Below, in pieces: positions 16,034 to 24,300 of a DNA stretch of 64,000 nt. The notes beneath the pieces are model-generated. The model was not told where the DNA came from. It saw only the letters and a program-made list of their open reading frames with translations, and ran no database searches. The stretch is from NCBI RefSeq assembly GCF_016464385.1, contig NZ_JADMLH010000012.1:1-64000 (forward strand), read 5' to 3'. This stretch comes from Nucisporomicrobium flavum (GTDB lineage: Bacteria > Actinomycetota > Actinomycetes > Mycobacteriales > Micromonosporaceae). Made by a program: the position numbers and the translations under genes. The stretch's first letter is position 1. Every line of letters starts with the position of its first letter.

Positions 16034-18499
16034 TCAGCGGCTGCGGTTGGCCAGGAGCCGGCGCGGGCTGAAGCGGACCAGGACGTCGCGGCCGCGGCTG
16101 AGGGTGCCCATCCAGCGGGCCGAGGCGTCGCCCAGGCCCATTCGCCAGCGGAGGATCACCGACGGGGGCAGGAGGACCGCCGCGAGCCGGGTACCCCGGG
16201 GTGCCGTGTGGGCCAGGCCGCGGCGGACCTGGGTGAGGGCCGAGGCCAGGCCGTCGCCCTGCAGCGGGGTACGGGCGTACCGGGCGCGTTCCTCCGCCTG
16301 GCCGAGAAGGGTCGCCGCGTCGGCCGGGGTGCCCTCCAGTTCGGCCTCGCGGATCAGGCGGCGGGCCGTGTGCCTCGGGGTCTCGGTCGGATCCACGGGT
16401 ACGCGGTAGTCGACCATCGTGTCCACGAGCTCGTCCCAGGCGGCGTGGGCGTCCTCGCGGGCGCGGGCCGACTCCGTCGTGACCGTGACGTCGCGGGCCC
16501 CCGGGGGTGCGGGGCCCGCCGCCGCGGTGACCCTGACCGGGGTGGTGGCCGCGTGCCGGCGCCGGCGGACGAGGATGCGGCGCAGGGCCGGTACCAGCAG
16601 CAGGGCGATGACCAGCGCGGCGCTTCCCGCGACGATCAGGCCCGTGGCGGAGGCGCCGGACGAGGGCGGCGCGCCCGCGTTGTCGAGGGCGCCGGCGCCG
16701 AGGTCACGGTCGGCACGGTCGTTCGAGTCGGGTCCGGACGAGGCGTCGGCGCCGGGCGCCGACGAGGAGCTCGACGTGGCCGTCGGGGTCTCGACGCGGT
16801 CGTTGTCCGGGGCCCACTCGGAGCGGCTCGAGCCGACGACCGCCGCCGCCGGGGTGGCGTCGAACGGGATCCAGCCGTAGCCGTCGAGGTAGACCTCGGT
16901 CCACGCGTGGGCGTTGCGGTTGGTGAGCACGTACGTGTCGCCGTCGCGGGTGCTGCCGCGGGTGAAGCCGAACGCGACCCGGGCGGGGATGCCGGCCTCG
17001 CGGACCATCCAGGCGAGGGCCGCCGCGTACTGCTGGCAGTAGCCGGTCTTGTTCTCCAGGAAGGCGGAGATCGCCGACGCGCCGCCGGTGGGGTCCGCCG
17101 CCTGCAGGCTGTACGAGAACCCGTTCTCCCGGGAGAAGTAGCGGTACAGCGCCATGACCTTGTCGTACTGCGTGTCCTCGCCCTTGATCCGCGCGGCCAC
17201 CAGCGCCTCGACCTTGGGGTCGTCGGGGACGGAGGTGTACTGCGTACGGATCGGGTCGTCCTCGGCGAGCGGCTCGGAGCGGCGCAGCTCGCCGGGGGTG
17301 TACTTGGCGCGGATGTAGTCGAAGGAGTACTTCTGGCCCTTGGTGGTGGTCCGGTTCGAGAACACGACCTGCGAGTTGGGGTCGTACGACCAGGCGCCGT
17401 CGAGGCCGTCGACGTCGACGGGCAGGGAGTAGACCGGCGCGAGGGTCTGACCGAAGTCGTCGGTGACCTCCACCTCGGCGTGGTACTGCTGGTAGCTCCC
17501 GCCGTCGGTACGGTCGTTGCGCCGCGGGTCGTCGATGCCCCGCGACAGCGGCCGGCCGGTCGGGGTGCGGTTGCTGAAACCGTCCGCGCTGAGCACGTCG
17601 GCGACGCCGAACCGCAGGTAGAACGGGTCCCGCTCGGTGGTACGCACCCGGACGAAGTCCGTGGTCTTGCTCTGGTTGAGCTGGCCGGTCAGCGACGCGA
17701 AGAGGTTGATGCGCCCGTTGCCGCCGGTACCCGTACCGTTGCCGCCCACGCCCGTGCCGACCTGGGTGAGCCGGTTGAGCAGGCCGGTGTCGAGGCCCGG
17801 CACGATCAGCGGGAGCAGCACGGCCGCGGCGACGCCGATCATGGCGAGCCGGCGGCCCGCCGCGGCGAGCGGCGACGGCTCCCAGACGTCCACGTCGCGG
17901 CCGTCGCCGGTGAAGCGGCGGCCGAAGCGGCGGACCCGGTCGACGTTGTCGGCGACGAGCAGCCAGAGGAAGCCGACCGCGCCGACGATGAACGGCACCA
18001 CCGGGACGCTGTCGACGTACACGGCGACCGGCACCGAGTAGATCGCCAGCATGGGCAGCCCGGCGAGGGCCGGCCGGCGGGCGATGACCGTGAGCACGTC
18101 GACCGCGATGGCGACCGAGCCGATGCCGAGGGCGGCGAGGAACAGCAGGCCGTCCCGGTCGGGTACGGGCACACCGTACGACCGCGTGTCGTTGCCCGCC
18201 TCGGTGAACAGCTCGCCGAAGTGGTTGAAGGTCGACGGCGTGGGGAGCAGCGCCAGCAGCTCCTCGCCGCTGGGGAACATCCAGGTCAGCGTGAGCAGCA
18301 GCACGAGGATCATGCCCGCGATCTGGGCCCACGTCGGGAACCGCAGCGTCCGGGCCAGCACCGCCGCACCCGCGACCAGGCCGACCGCCAGGATGCACTG
18401 CAGCAGCCACGTCCAGGTGTCGAAGATGGCGGAGAGCGGTGCGGCAGCCAGCAGGGTCGCCGCTGCCGCCACCAGCCCGAGTCGTCGTCGCCCGGTCAC
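16034..18499 (-). CDS. TgpA-type membrane transglutaminase-like protein
   Basis: 821 residues from a GTG at 18499. The first 220 residues hold several membrane helices (DUF3488-like part), then a large extracytoplasmic region. The transglutaminase-like core has Cys488 (TGYCQQYAAALAWMVREAG), His531 (NAHAWTEVYLDGYGW) and Asp547 (PFDATP). One more helix (GLIVAGSAALVIALLLVPAL) precedes a cytoplasmic DUF4129-like tail with RETPRHTARRLI-type sequence. Last gene of the moxR-DUF58-tgpA operon. The family is thought to act on cell-surface peptides or proteins; the substrate is not known. It is separated from DUF58 by 70 bp that carry a 19-bp direct repeat. Confidence 0.88.
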   Translation of the reverse strand: MTGRRRLGLVAAAATLLAAAPLSAIFDTWTWLLQCILAVGLVAGAAVLARTLRFPTWAQIAGMILVLLLTLTWMFPSGEELLALLPTPSTFNHFGELFTEAGNDTRSYGVPVPDRDGLLFLAALGIGSVAIAVDVLTVIARRPALAGLPMLAIYSVPVAVYVDSVPVVPFIVGAVGFLWLLVADNVDRVRRFGRRFTGDGRDVDVWEPSPLAAAGRRLAMIGVAAAVLLPLIVPGLDTGLLNRLTQVGTGVGGNGTGTGGNGRINLFASLTGQLNQSKTTDFVRVRTTERDPFYLRFGVADVLSADGFSNRTPTGRPLSRGIDDPRRNDRTDGGSYQQYHAEVEVTDDFGQTLAPVYSLPVDVDGLDGAWSYDPNSQVVFSNRTTTKGQKYSFDYIRAKYTPGELRRSEPLAEDDPIRTQYTSVPDDPKVEALVAARIKGEDTQYDKVMALYRYFSRENGFSYSLQAADPTGGASAISAFLENKTGYCQQYAAALAWMVREAGIPARVAFGFTRGSTRDGDTYVLTNRNAHAWTEVYLDGYGWIPFDATPAAAVVGSSRSEWAPDNDRVETPTATSSSSSAPGADASSGPDSNDRADRDLGAGALDNAGAPPSSGASATGLIVAGSAALVIALLLVPALRRILVRRRRHAATTPVRVTAAAGPAPPGARDVTVTTESARAREDAHAAWDELVDTMVDYRVPVDPTETPRHTARRLIREAELEGTPADAATLLGQAEERARYARTPLQGDGLASALTQVRRGLAHTAPRGTRLAAVLLPPSVILRWRMGLGDASARWMGTLSRGRDVLVRFSPRRLLANRSR

Positions 18500-18508
18500 A
18501 GCACTGCT

Positions 18509-18581
18509 CCCGTCTTCACATGCCCGCTCGTCGTCTCGTGCCCGCTCGTGCGCACCGGCCTGCCCGTCTTCACATGCCCGC
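18509..18581. repeat. 19-bp direct repeat spanning the DUF58/tgpA junction
   Basis: CCCGTCTTCACATGCCCGC occurs at 18509-18527 and 18563-18581 (period 54). On the coding strand it reads GCGGGCATGTGAAGACGGG. The upstream copy contains the DUF58 stop codon, so the intergenic gap appears to be a partial duplication of the gene end. Confidence 0.75.
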
Positions 18582-19862
18582 CACTGTCTCGGCCATCGCC
18601 GCGCGGTAGGCGAAGCCCTGCGAACCGCGTCCCGCCGCCGGCCAGAGCGCCGCCAGCGAGTCGCCGTGGGTGACCGGCACCGAGCGCCAGCCGCTGCGGA
18701 CCAGCGCCAGCGACGTCGCGGCGTGCTGCCGGTCGGCCTCCTGCCGGTCGGGCGCGGTCATGTTCACCCAGGTGGAGCTGTCGACGGCGAAGCCGATGCA
18801 GGTCGCGCCGTTGCCGCGCAGCCCGCTCAGGACCTCGGCCTCGGCGACGCTGAGCGCGCCGAACAGGCCGATCACCAGCCCGCCGTCGGAGCGGCGCCGG
18901 ACCGCGTCGACCAGCACCGAGATGTCGCCGGTCGGGCTGAGCTTGACGTCGGCGAGGGTGTCGAGGATGGCTCCCTCGCCGCCCGCCTCGGTCGCGTCGA
19001 GGTCGATGCCCGTACCCGTGACCAGGCGCAGCTTGTAGCCGGCCTGGCGGAGGTGGACCGCGATGCTGGCGGTCGCCGACACCGCCCACTCGAAGCTGGA
19101 CGTCGGGCCCTCGCCGCGGTGGGCGTGCTGCCGGGTGTCCAGGACGACGGTGGCCCGCGACTCCCACGGCTGCTCCTCGCGGCGCACCATCAGCTCGCCG
19201 GTCCGGGCCGTCGAGCGCCAGTGCACCCGGCGCAGGTCGTCGCCGCGGCGGTACTCGCGGGTGGCCGCGTCGTCCTCGCCGTGCACGGCCACCGAGCGGG
19301 CGCGGCTGTCGCCGGTGCCCGCGTACTCGCCGGCGAGGCGTACGGACGGCAGCGGGACGACCTGCGGGATGACGGTGAGCCGGTCGACGCTGGGGAACGA
19401 GCGGGTCAGCTCGCACAGGCCGAACGGGTCGGTCAGCCGGATCACCAGCGGCCCGACCGGGTAGCGGCCCCGCACGTCGGCGCGCACCGTGTACGCCACC
19501 GAGCTGGCCGTGTGCGCGCCCAGCCGCTCCAGCACGACGCGGGGACGGCTGCCCAGCGCGTACGGGAGCCGGTCCTCCAGCAGCAACGTGCCGGTGGGCA
19601 GCCGCGACATGTTCTGCAGCCGCAGGATGACGCGCGCGCTGGAACCCACCGGCGCCCGGCCCGGCTCCAGCGAACGCGTGCAGGCCAGCTTGTAGCGGCT
19701 GCGGCCCACGTACGCGGCGGCCAGCAGCGGGAGCGCCGCCAGCAGGATCGCCACGCGCAGCAGGTCGCGCTCGCCGAGGATGACAGCGGAGATCGCCGCG
19801 GCGGCGGCCGCCGCGAGGAAGGAGCGGCCCCGGGTCGTCATGCCCCGCATGGCCTCCCGCAT
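18570..19862 (-). CDS. DUF58 domain protein
   Basis: 430 residues. Two membrane helices near the N-terminus ([16 protein letters not shown] and VAILLAALPLLAAAYVG) are followed by an immunoglobulin-like segment and the DUF58 signature DDLRRVHWRSTARTGELMVRREEQ (about residues 208-232), then a von Willebrand A-like fold. DUF58 proteins are encoded with MoxR ATPases and transglutaminase-like proteins and probably form a complex with them. The start at 19862 lies 1 bp after the moxR stop. MTTRGRSF seven residues later is an alternative start. Confidence 0.88.
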   Translation of the reverse strand: MREAMRGMTTRGRSFLAAAAAAAISAVILGERDLLRVAILLAALPLLAAAYVGRSRYKLACTRSLEPGRAPVGSSARVILRLQNMSRLPTGTLLLEDRLPYALGSRPRVVLERLGAHTASSVAYTVRADVRGRYPVGPLVIRLTDPFGLCELTRSFPSVDRLTVIPQVVPLPSVRLAGEYAGTGDSRARSVAVHGEDDAATREYRRGDDLRRVHWRSTARTGELMVRREEQPWESRATVVLDTRQHAHRGEGPTSSFEWAVSATASIAVHLRQAGYKLRLVTGTGIDLDATEAGGEGAILDTLADVKLSPTGDISVLVDAVRRRSDGGLVIGLFGALSVAEAEVLSGLRGNGATCIGFAVDSSTWVNMTAPDRQEADRQHAATSLALVRSGWRSVPVTHGDSLAALWPAAGRGSQGFAYRAAMAETVAGM

Positions 19863-19863
19863 G

Positions 19864-20913
19864 TCAGAGCCCCCGCGACTCGTACTGTGCCCGGCCGTCG
19901 CCCGTGGCGCGGGTGTCGTACGGGGAGCGGCTCCGGTCGTGCGGCAGCGGCAGCCGGTGCACGATCTCGGCCACGATCGCGTCCGTGGTGCGCCGGTTGA
20001 GCTGCGCGTCGGCCGTCGGGATGATGCGGTGCGCGAGCACCGGGACGGCCAGCGCCTGCAGGTCGTCGGGGAGCACGTAGTCGCGGCCCTCGAGCGCGGC
20101 GACCGCCTTGGCCGTGCGGACGAGCTGCAGCGTCGACCGCGGCGAGGCGCCCAGCCGGATCTCCGGCGCCTCCCGGGTCGCGGTGACCAGCGCGATCGCG
20201 TACTGCTGGACCGCGTCGGCCGCGTGCACGTCCCGGACCGTGGCGATGAGCCGGCGCACCAGCGCGGCGTCGGCCACGGCGCGCAGCTTGTTCAGCGGGT
20301 CGACGGCGCCGTGGCCGCCGAGCATCGCCAGCTCGGCGCGCGGGTCCGGGTAGCCCATAGCGATGCGCGCGGTGAAACGGTCGCGTTGTGCCTCGGGCAG
20401 CGGGTACGTGCCCTCCATCTCGATGGGGTTCTGCGTGGCGATGACCATGAACGGCGCCTGCAGCTCGTACGTGGTGCCGTCGACCGTGACCTGCCGCTCC
20501 TCCATGCACTCGAGCAGCGCGGACTGGGTCTTCGGCGAGGCCCGGTTGATCTCGTCGCCGACCACGAGGTTGGCGAAGACGGCGCCCGGCTTGAACTCGA
20601 AGTCGCGCGTCTCCTGGTTGTAGACGCTGACGCCGGTCACGTCGCTGGGCAGCAGGTCCGGGGTGAACTGGATCCGGCGGACCGAGCAGTCGATCGAGCG
20701 CGCGAGGGCCTTGGCGAGTTTGGTCTTGCCGACGCCGGGCACGTCCTCGATCAGCAGATGGCCTTCGGCCAGCATCACGGCGAGCGCGAGCCGCACGGTG
20801 GCGCTCTTGCCCTCGATGACCTGCTCGATGTTGGCGATGATCGCCTCGCTGGCGGCGCGGAACTCGTCACCCTGCAGCGGGCCGCCGGGCTCATCCCAGG
20901 TGGGGGTTGTCAC
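19864..20913 (-). CDS. MoxR-family AAA+ ATPase
   Basis: 349 residues from the GTG at 20913, chosen because GGAGGAGG precedes it and the family homology starts a few residues later (FRAASEAIIANIEQVIEGK). Walker A is GVGKT at residues 60-64 and Walker B LVVGDEINRASP. The sensor segment PFMVIATQNPIEMEGTYPLPEAQRDRF is typical of MoxR. These ATPases act as chaperones that mature or remodel partner proteins, here presumably the DUF58 and TgpA-type products of the same operon. A TAACCT hexamer on the minus strand near 21030-21035 is a possible -10. Confidence 0.92.
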   Translation of the reverse strand: MTTPTWDEPGGPLQGDEFRAASEAIIANIEQVIEGKSATVRLALAVMLAEGHLLIEDVPGVGKTKLAKALARSIDCSVRRIQFTPDLLPSDVTGVSVYNQETRDFEFKPGAVFANLVVGDEINRASPKTQSALLECMEERQVTVDGTTYELQAPFMVIATQNPIEMEGTYPLPEAQRDRFTARIAMGYPDPRAELAMLGGHGAVDPLNKLRAVADAALVRRLIATVRDVHAADAVQQYAIALVTATREAPEIRLGASPRSTLQLVRTAKAVAALEGRDYVLPDDLQALAVPVLAHRIIPTADAQLNRRTTDAIVAEIVHRLPLPHDRSRSPYDTRATGDGRAQYESRGL

Positions 20914-21118
20914 GGGCCTCCTCCATGTCGTTCTGCCCCTTCCCTGCACTGACGCCGAAAGGGAACCGAAGGTTCGCGGGCGGCCGGGGTGTCCGTGGGC
21001 CTCCGGCGCCGCCGCCCGTTCCTGACAGGTTAGCCCGGTCACAGCAAGTCGCCGAGTAGGGCGTTAAGGCCTATCACGTCGCGTGGTCAACCAGACACGC
21101 ATATCGGATGGGTTACGA

Positions 21119-21210
21119 ATGAACCTTTTCAACGTGGCGAGGTCGGCAGCACCCGCCGCCGGTCCGCGGACCGGGGCTGTCAGGCTCAATGCCAGGTTGA
21201 AAAGGTTCAT
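21119..21210. repeat. 92-bp nested inverted repeat (candidate MITE or structured element)
   Basis: Perfect 15-bp terminal inverted repeats ATGAACCTTTTCAAC (21119-21133) and GTTGAAAAGGTTCAT (21196-21210) flank a 62-bp core centred on the perfect 16-bp palindrome CCGGTCCGCGGACCGG (21159-21174). Further complementary blocks (TGGC/GCCA, GAG/CTC, GGCAGC/GCTGTC) lie between, so the whole element can fold into one long stem. It is bounded on both sides by the trinucleotide CGA (21116-21118 and 21211-21213), like a 3-bp target duplication. Confidence 0.75.
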
Positions 21211-21254
21211 CGAAGGACGGGTGATACCGGTCGCCGCGCCCGGAGCGGGGCGAG

Positions 21255-21260
21255 TACCAT
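21255..21260 (+). promoter_or_regulatory. -10 element for the leuS leader transcript
   Basis: TACCAT ends 6 nt before the ATG of the leader peptide, so that peptide is probably translated from the very 5' end of the mRNA. No strong -35 is seen. Confidence 0.45.
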
Positions 21261-21266
21261 GCCGAT

Positions 21267-21296
21267 ATGGCCCGCGCCTTCCTGCTTCTTATCTAG
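21267..21296 (+). CDS. Leucine-rich leader peptide of leuS (MARAFLLLI)
   Basis: Nine codons ending CTG CTT CTT ATC TAG. Three consecutive leucine codons, two of them CTT, which is rare in such GC-rich DNA, make ribosome speed sensitive to charged tRNA-Leu. The stop is followed directly by an extended stem and then a rho-independent terminator before leuS. That is the arrangement of classical transcription attenuators. Comparative work has predicted such attenuators before leuS in some Streptomyces; I infer the same here. Confidence 0.75.
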   Translation: MARAFLLLI

Positions 21297-21361
21297 CCGC
21301 GCCGTCGTCCCCGAGGACGACGACAAGCGCGGCGCCCCCTCCTGCCGAAGGGGGCTTTTTT
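21297..21361 (+). promoter_or_regulatory. leuS attenuator: pause/antiterminator stem and terminator
   Basis: First structure: CCGCGC (21297-21302) pairs with GCGCGG (21327-21332), and CGTCGTCC (21303-21310) pairs with GGACGACG (21315-21322). Second structure: GCCCCCT (21334-21340) pairs with AGGGGGC (21349-21355), followed by six T (21356-21361), a textbook intrinsic terminator and one of the few U-tract terminators in this window. Stalling in the Leu codons would change folding of the first stem and decide termination before leuS. Confidence 0.8.
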
Positions 21362-21406
21362 GTGCCCTCTTATGCCCCAAGGCCCGGCCACGACGACGAG
21401 AACGAG

Positions 21407-24232
21407 ATGGTGACGATGAGCGAGTCCGAGACCAACGCGGACATCCCGCCGTACCGATACACGGCCGCGAAGGCCGCGGAGATCGAGCCCCGCTGGCAGG
21501 CGTACTGGGCCGACAACGGCACCTTCAACGCGCCGAACCCCACCGGCGAGCTGGCCGACCCCACGCACCCCCGCGCGGGCGCGCCCAAGCTGCACGTCCA
21601 GGACATGTTCCCGTACCCGTCGGGCTCGGGCCTGCACGTCGGGCACCCGCTGGGCTACATCGGCACCGACTCGTACACCCGGTACAAGCGCATGGCCGGC
21701 TACAACGTGCTGCACCCGATGGGCTTCGACGCCTTCGGCCTGCCCGCCGAGCAGTACGCGGTGCAGACGGGCACGCACCCGCGCACCACCACCGAGGCCA
21801 ACATCGAGCGCTACCGGGGGCAGCTGCGCCGGCTGGGGCTGGCGTACGACAACCGCCGCAGCTTCGCCACCACGGACCCGGACTACTACCGCTGGACCCA
21901 GTGGATCTTCCTGCAGGTCTTCAACTCGTGGTTCGACCCGGACCTGCGCAAGGCGCGCCCGATCGACGACCTGGTCGCCGAGTTCGAGGCCGGCACCCGG
22001 GAGGTCCCCGGCGGCCGCGCCTGGTCGCAGCTGCCGGCGGTCGAGCGGCGCAAGGTCATCGACGGCTTCCGGCTGGCGTACGTCAGCGAGGCGCCGGTCA
22101 ACTGGTGCCCGGGGCTGGGCACCGTGCTGGCCAACGAGGAGGTCACCCCCGACGGGCGCAGCGAGCGCGGCAACTACCCCGTCTTCCAGCGCTCGCTGAA
22201 GCAGTGGATGATGCGGATCACCGCGTACGGCGACCGCCTGGTCGACGACCTGGACGCGCTGGACTGGCCGGAGCCGGTCAAGCTGATGCAGCGCAACTGG
22301 ATCGGCCGCTCGCGGGGCGCGCACGTCGACTTCCCGACTGATGGCGACGACGTCATCTCCGTGTTCACCACGCGCCCCGACACCCTGTTCGGGGCGACGT
22401 ACATGGTGCTGGCGCCCGAGCACACGCTGGTCGACGCGATCGTGCCGACCACGTGGCCCGCGGGGACGAACCCGGCATGGACCGGCGGTGCGGCCGACCC
22501 GGCGGAGGCGGTCCGGACATATCGAGCAGCGGCCGCGGCAAAGACCGAGGAGGAACGGACCGACGCCAAGGTGAAGACCGGCGTCTTCACCGGTGCGTTC
22601 GCCACCAACCCCGTCAACGGCGCGAAGGTTCCGGTCTTCATCGCGGACTACGTGCTGGCCGGCTACGGCACCGGCGCGATCATGGCGGTGCCCGGCCACG
22701 ACGAGCGGGACTGGGACTTCGCGCAGACGTTCGACCTGCCGATCGTGCGCACCATCGAGACCCCCGAGGACTTCGACGGCGCGTACACCGGCGACGGCGC
22801 CGTGATCAACAGCGAGTTCCTGAACGGCAAGGGCGTGGCCGAGGCGAAGGCCGCGATGATCGCCTGGCTGGAGGAGAAGGGCCACGGTCGCGGCGCGACC
22901 ACCTTCCGGCTGCGTGACTGGCTGTTCAGCCGGCAGCGCTACTGGGGCGAGCCCTTCCCGATCGTGTACGACGAGACGGGCCTGCCCATCGCGCTGCCCG
23001 AGTCGATGCTGCCCGTGGAGCTGCCCGAGGTCGACGACTTCTCCCCGCGGACGTTCGACCCGGACGACGCCGACAGCGAGCCGGAGACGCCGCTGTCGCG
23101 CAAGAAGGACTGGGTTCACGTCGAGCTGGACCTGGGCGACGGGCTGAAGACGTACACCCGCGAGACGAACACGATGCCGCAGTGGGCCGGCTCCTGCTGG
23201 TACGAGCTGCGCTACCTGGACCCGCACAACGAGAAGGTGCTGGTCGACCCGGAGAACGAGGCGTACTGGATGGGCCCGCAGCGTCCGGGCGACCCGGGCG
23301 GCGTGGACCTGTACGTCGGCGGTGTGGAGCACGCCGTGCTGCACCTGCTGTACGCGCGCTTCTGGCACAAGGTCCTGTACGACCTGGGCCACGTCTCGTC
23401 CTTCGAGCCGTTCCGCAAGCTGTTCAACCAGGGCTACATCCAGGCGTACGCCTTCCGCGACGCGCGCGGCGTCATCGTGCCCGCCGAGGAGGTCGTCGAG
23501 CGCGACGGCAAGTACTACTACGGCGACCAGGAGGTGGCCCGCGAGTACGGCAAGATGGGCAAGTCGCTGAAGAACGTCGTCACGCCGGACGAGATGAGCG
23601 AGCAGTACGGCGCCGACACGTTCCGCGTGTACGAGATGGCGATGGGCCCGCTGGACGTGTCCCGCCCGTGGGACACCCGGGCGGTGGTCGGCTCCCAGCG
23701 CTTCCTGCAGCGGGTCTGGCGACTGGTGATCGATGAGGAGACCGGCGCGATCCGGGTCACCGACACCCCGCTGGACCCGAAGACCCGCCGGGCGCTGCAC
23801 CAGACGATCGCCGGTGTCCGCGAGGACATGGACGAGCTGCGGTTCAACACGGCCATCGCCAAGCTGATCCAGCTGACCAACACGCTGACGCCGCTGCAGG
23901 CGACGTCGCGCGAGGCGATCGAGCCGCTGGTGCTGATGATGTCCCCGTTCGCGCCGCACCTGGCCGAGGAGCTGTGGCGCAAGCTGGGCCACGAGGACAC
24001 GTGCGCGTACGCCGACTACCCGGTCGCCGACCCGGCCCAGCTGGTCGCCGAGTCGGTGACCTACCCGGTGCAGGTCAACGGCAAGGTCCGCGGCCGCGTC
24101 GAGGTCGCGCCGGACACGGCCGAGGACGCCGTACGGGCCGCCGCGCTGGCCGAGGTGGCCGACGCGCTGGCGGGCCGCGAGCCGCGCAAGGTGATTGTGG
24201 TGCCGGGCCGGCTGGTCAGCGTCGTCGTCTAG
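21407..24232 (+). CDS. leuS: Leucyl-tRNA synthetase
   Basis: About 941 residues; class I synthetase charging tRNA-Leu. The HIGH-type motif is in [17 protein letters not shown], the CP1 editing domain has [21 protein letters not shown], and the KMSKS loop reads [10 protein letters not shown]. The C-terminal anticodon-binding domain ends at [13 protein letters not shown]. The ATG at 21407 ([10 protein letters not shown]) or the in-frame ATG at 21416 may be the start. Expression is probably controlled by the leader-peptide attenuator just upstream. A GC-rich hairpin at 24250-24281 ends the unit. Confidence 0.96.
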   Translation: MVTMSESETNADIPPYRYTAAKAAEIEPRWQAYWADNGTFNAPNPTGELADPTHPRAGAPKLHVQDMFPYPSGSGLHVGHPLGYIGTDSYTRYKRMAGYNVLHPMGFDAFGLPAEQYAVQTGTHPRTTTEANIERYRGQLRRLGLAYDNRRSFATTDPDYYRWTQWIFLQVFNSWFDPDLRKARPIDDLVAEFEAGTREVPGGRAWSQLPAVERRKVIDGFRLAYVSEAPVNWCPGLGTVLANEEVTPDGRSERGNYPVFQRSLKQWMMRITAYGDRLVDDLDALDWPEPVKLMQRNWIGRSRGAHVDFPTDGDDVISVFTTRPDTLFGATYMVLAPEHTLVDAIVPTTWPAGTNPAWTGGAADPAEAVRTYRAAAAAKTEEERTDAKVKTGVFTGAFATNPVNGAKVPVFIADYVLAGYGTGAIMAVPGHDERDWDFAQTFDLPIVRTIETPEDFDGAYTGDGAVINSEFLNGKGVAEAKAAMIAWLEEKGHGRGATTFRLRDWLFSRQRYWGEPFPIVYDETGLPIALPESMLPVELPEVDDFSPRTFDPDDADSEPETPLSRKKDWVHVELDLGDGLKTYTRETNTMPQWAGSCWYELRYLDPHNEKVLVDPENEAYWMGPQRPGDPGGVDLYVGGVEHAVLHLLYARFWHKVLYDLGHVSSFEPFRKLFNQGYIQAYAFRDARGVIVPAEEVVERDGKYYYGDQEVAREYGKMGKSLKNVVTPDEMSEQYGADTFRVYEMAMGPLDVSRPWDTRAVVGSQRFLQRVWRLVIDEETGAIRVTDTPLDPKTRRALHQTIAGVREDMDELRFNTAIAKLIQLTNTLTPLQATSREAIEPLVLMMSPFAPHLAEELWRKLGHEDTCAYADYPVADPAQLVAESVTYPVQVNGKVRGRVEVAPDTAEDAVRAAALAEVADALAGREPRKVIVVPGRLVSVVV

Positions 24233-24249
24233 ATTTCACCTGCTGGAAC

Positions 24250-24281
24250 GGGGCCCGCCGCGATCACCCGTGGCGGGCCCC
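24250..24281 (+). terminator. Hairpin after leuS
   Basis: GGGGCCCGCC (24250-24259) and GGCGGGCCCC (24272-24281) are perfect 10-bp complements with a 12-base loop and no U-tract. Confidence 0.65.
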
Positions 24282-24288
24282 GCGGCGT

Positions 24289-24294
24289 CAGAAT
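24289..24294 (+). promoter_or_regulatory. -10 element for leaderless aroA
   Basis: CAGAAT ends 6 nt before the GTG start of aroA, just after the leuS terminator. Confidence 0.4.
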
Positions 24295-24300
24295 GACCCC

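Larger units (their letters stand above)
20914..21266. other. Divergent regulatory region between moxR and leuS
   Basis: About 350 bp without a gene. It holds a possible moxR -10 (about 21030-21035, minus strand), a GGTTACGAATGAACC stretch (21110-21124), the nested inverted repeat at 21119-21210, and a -10 hexamer for the leuS leader (21255-21260). Confidence 0.7.

Noticed and set aside
20914-21042. 43-residue N-terminal extension of the MoxR ATPase
   Set aside because: The extension is not MoxR-like, and GGAGGAGG precedes the GTG at 20913.
21083-21406. 108-residue upstream extension of leuS
   Set aside because: It would run through the inverted repeat, leader peptide and terminator. LeuS homology starts after 21407.
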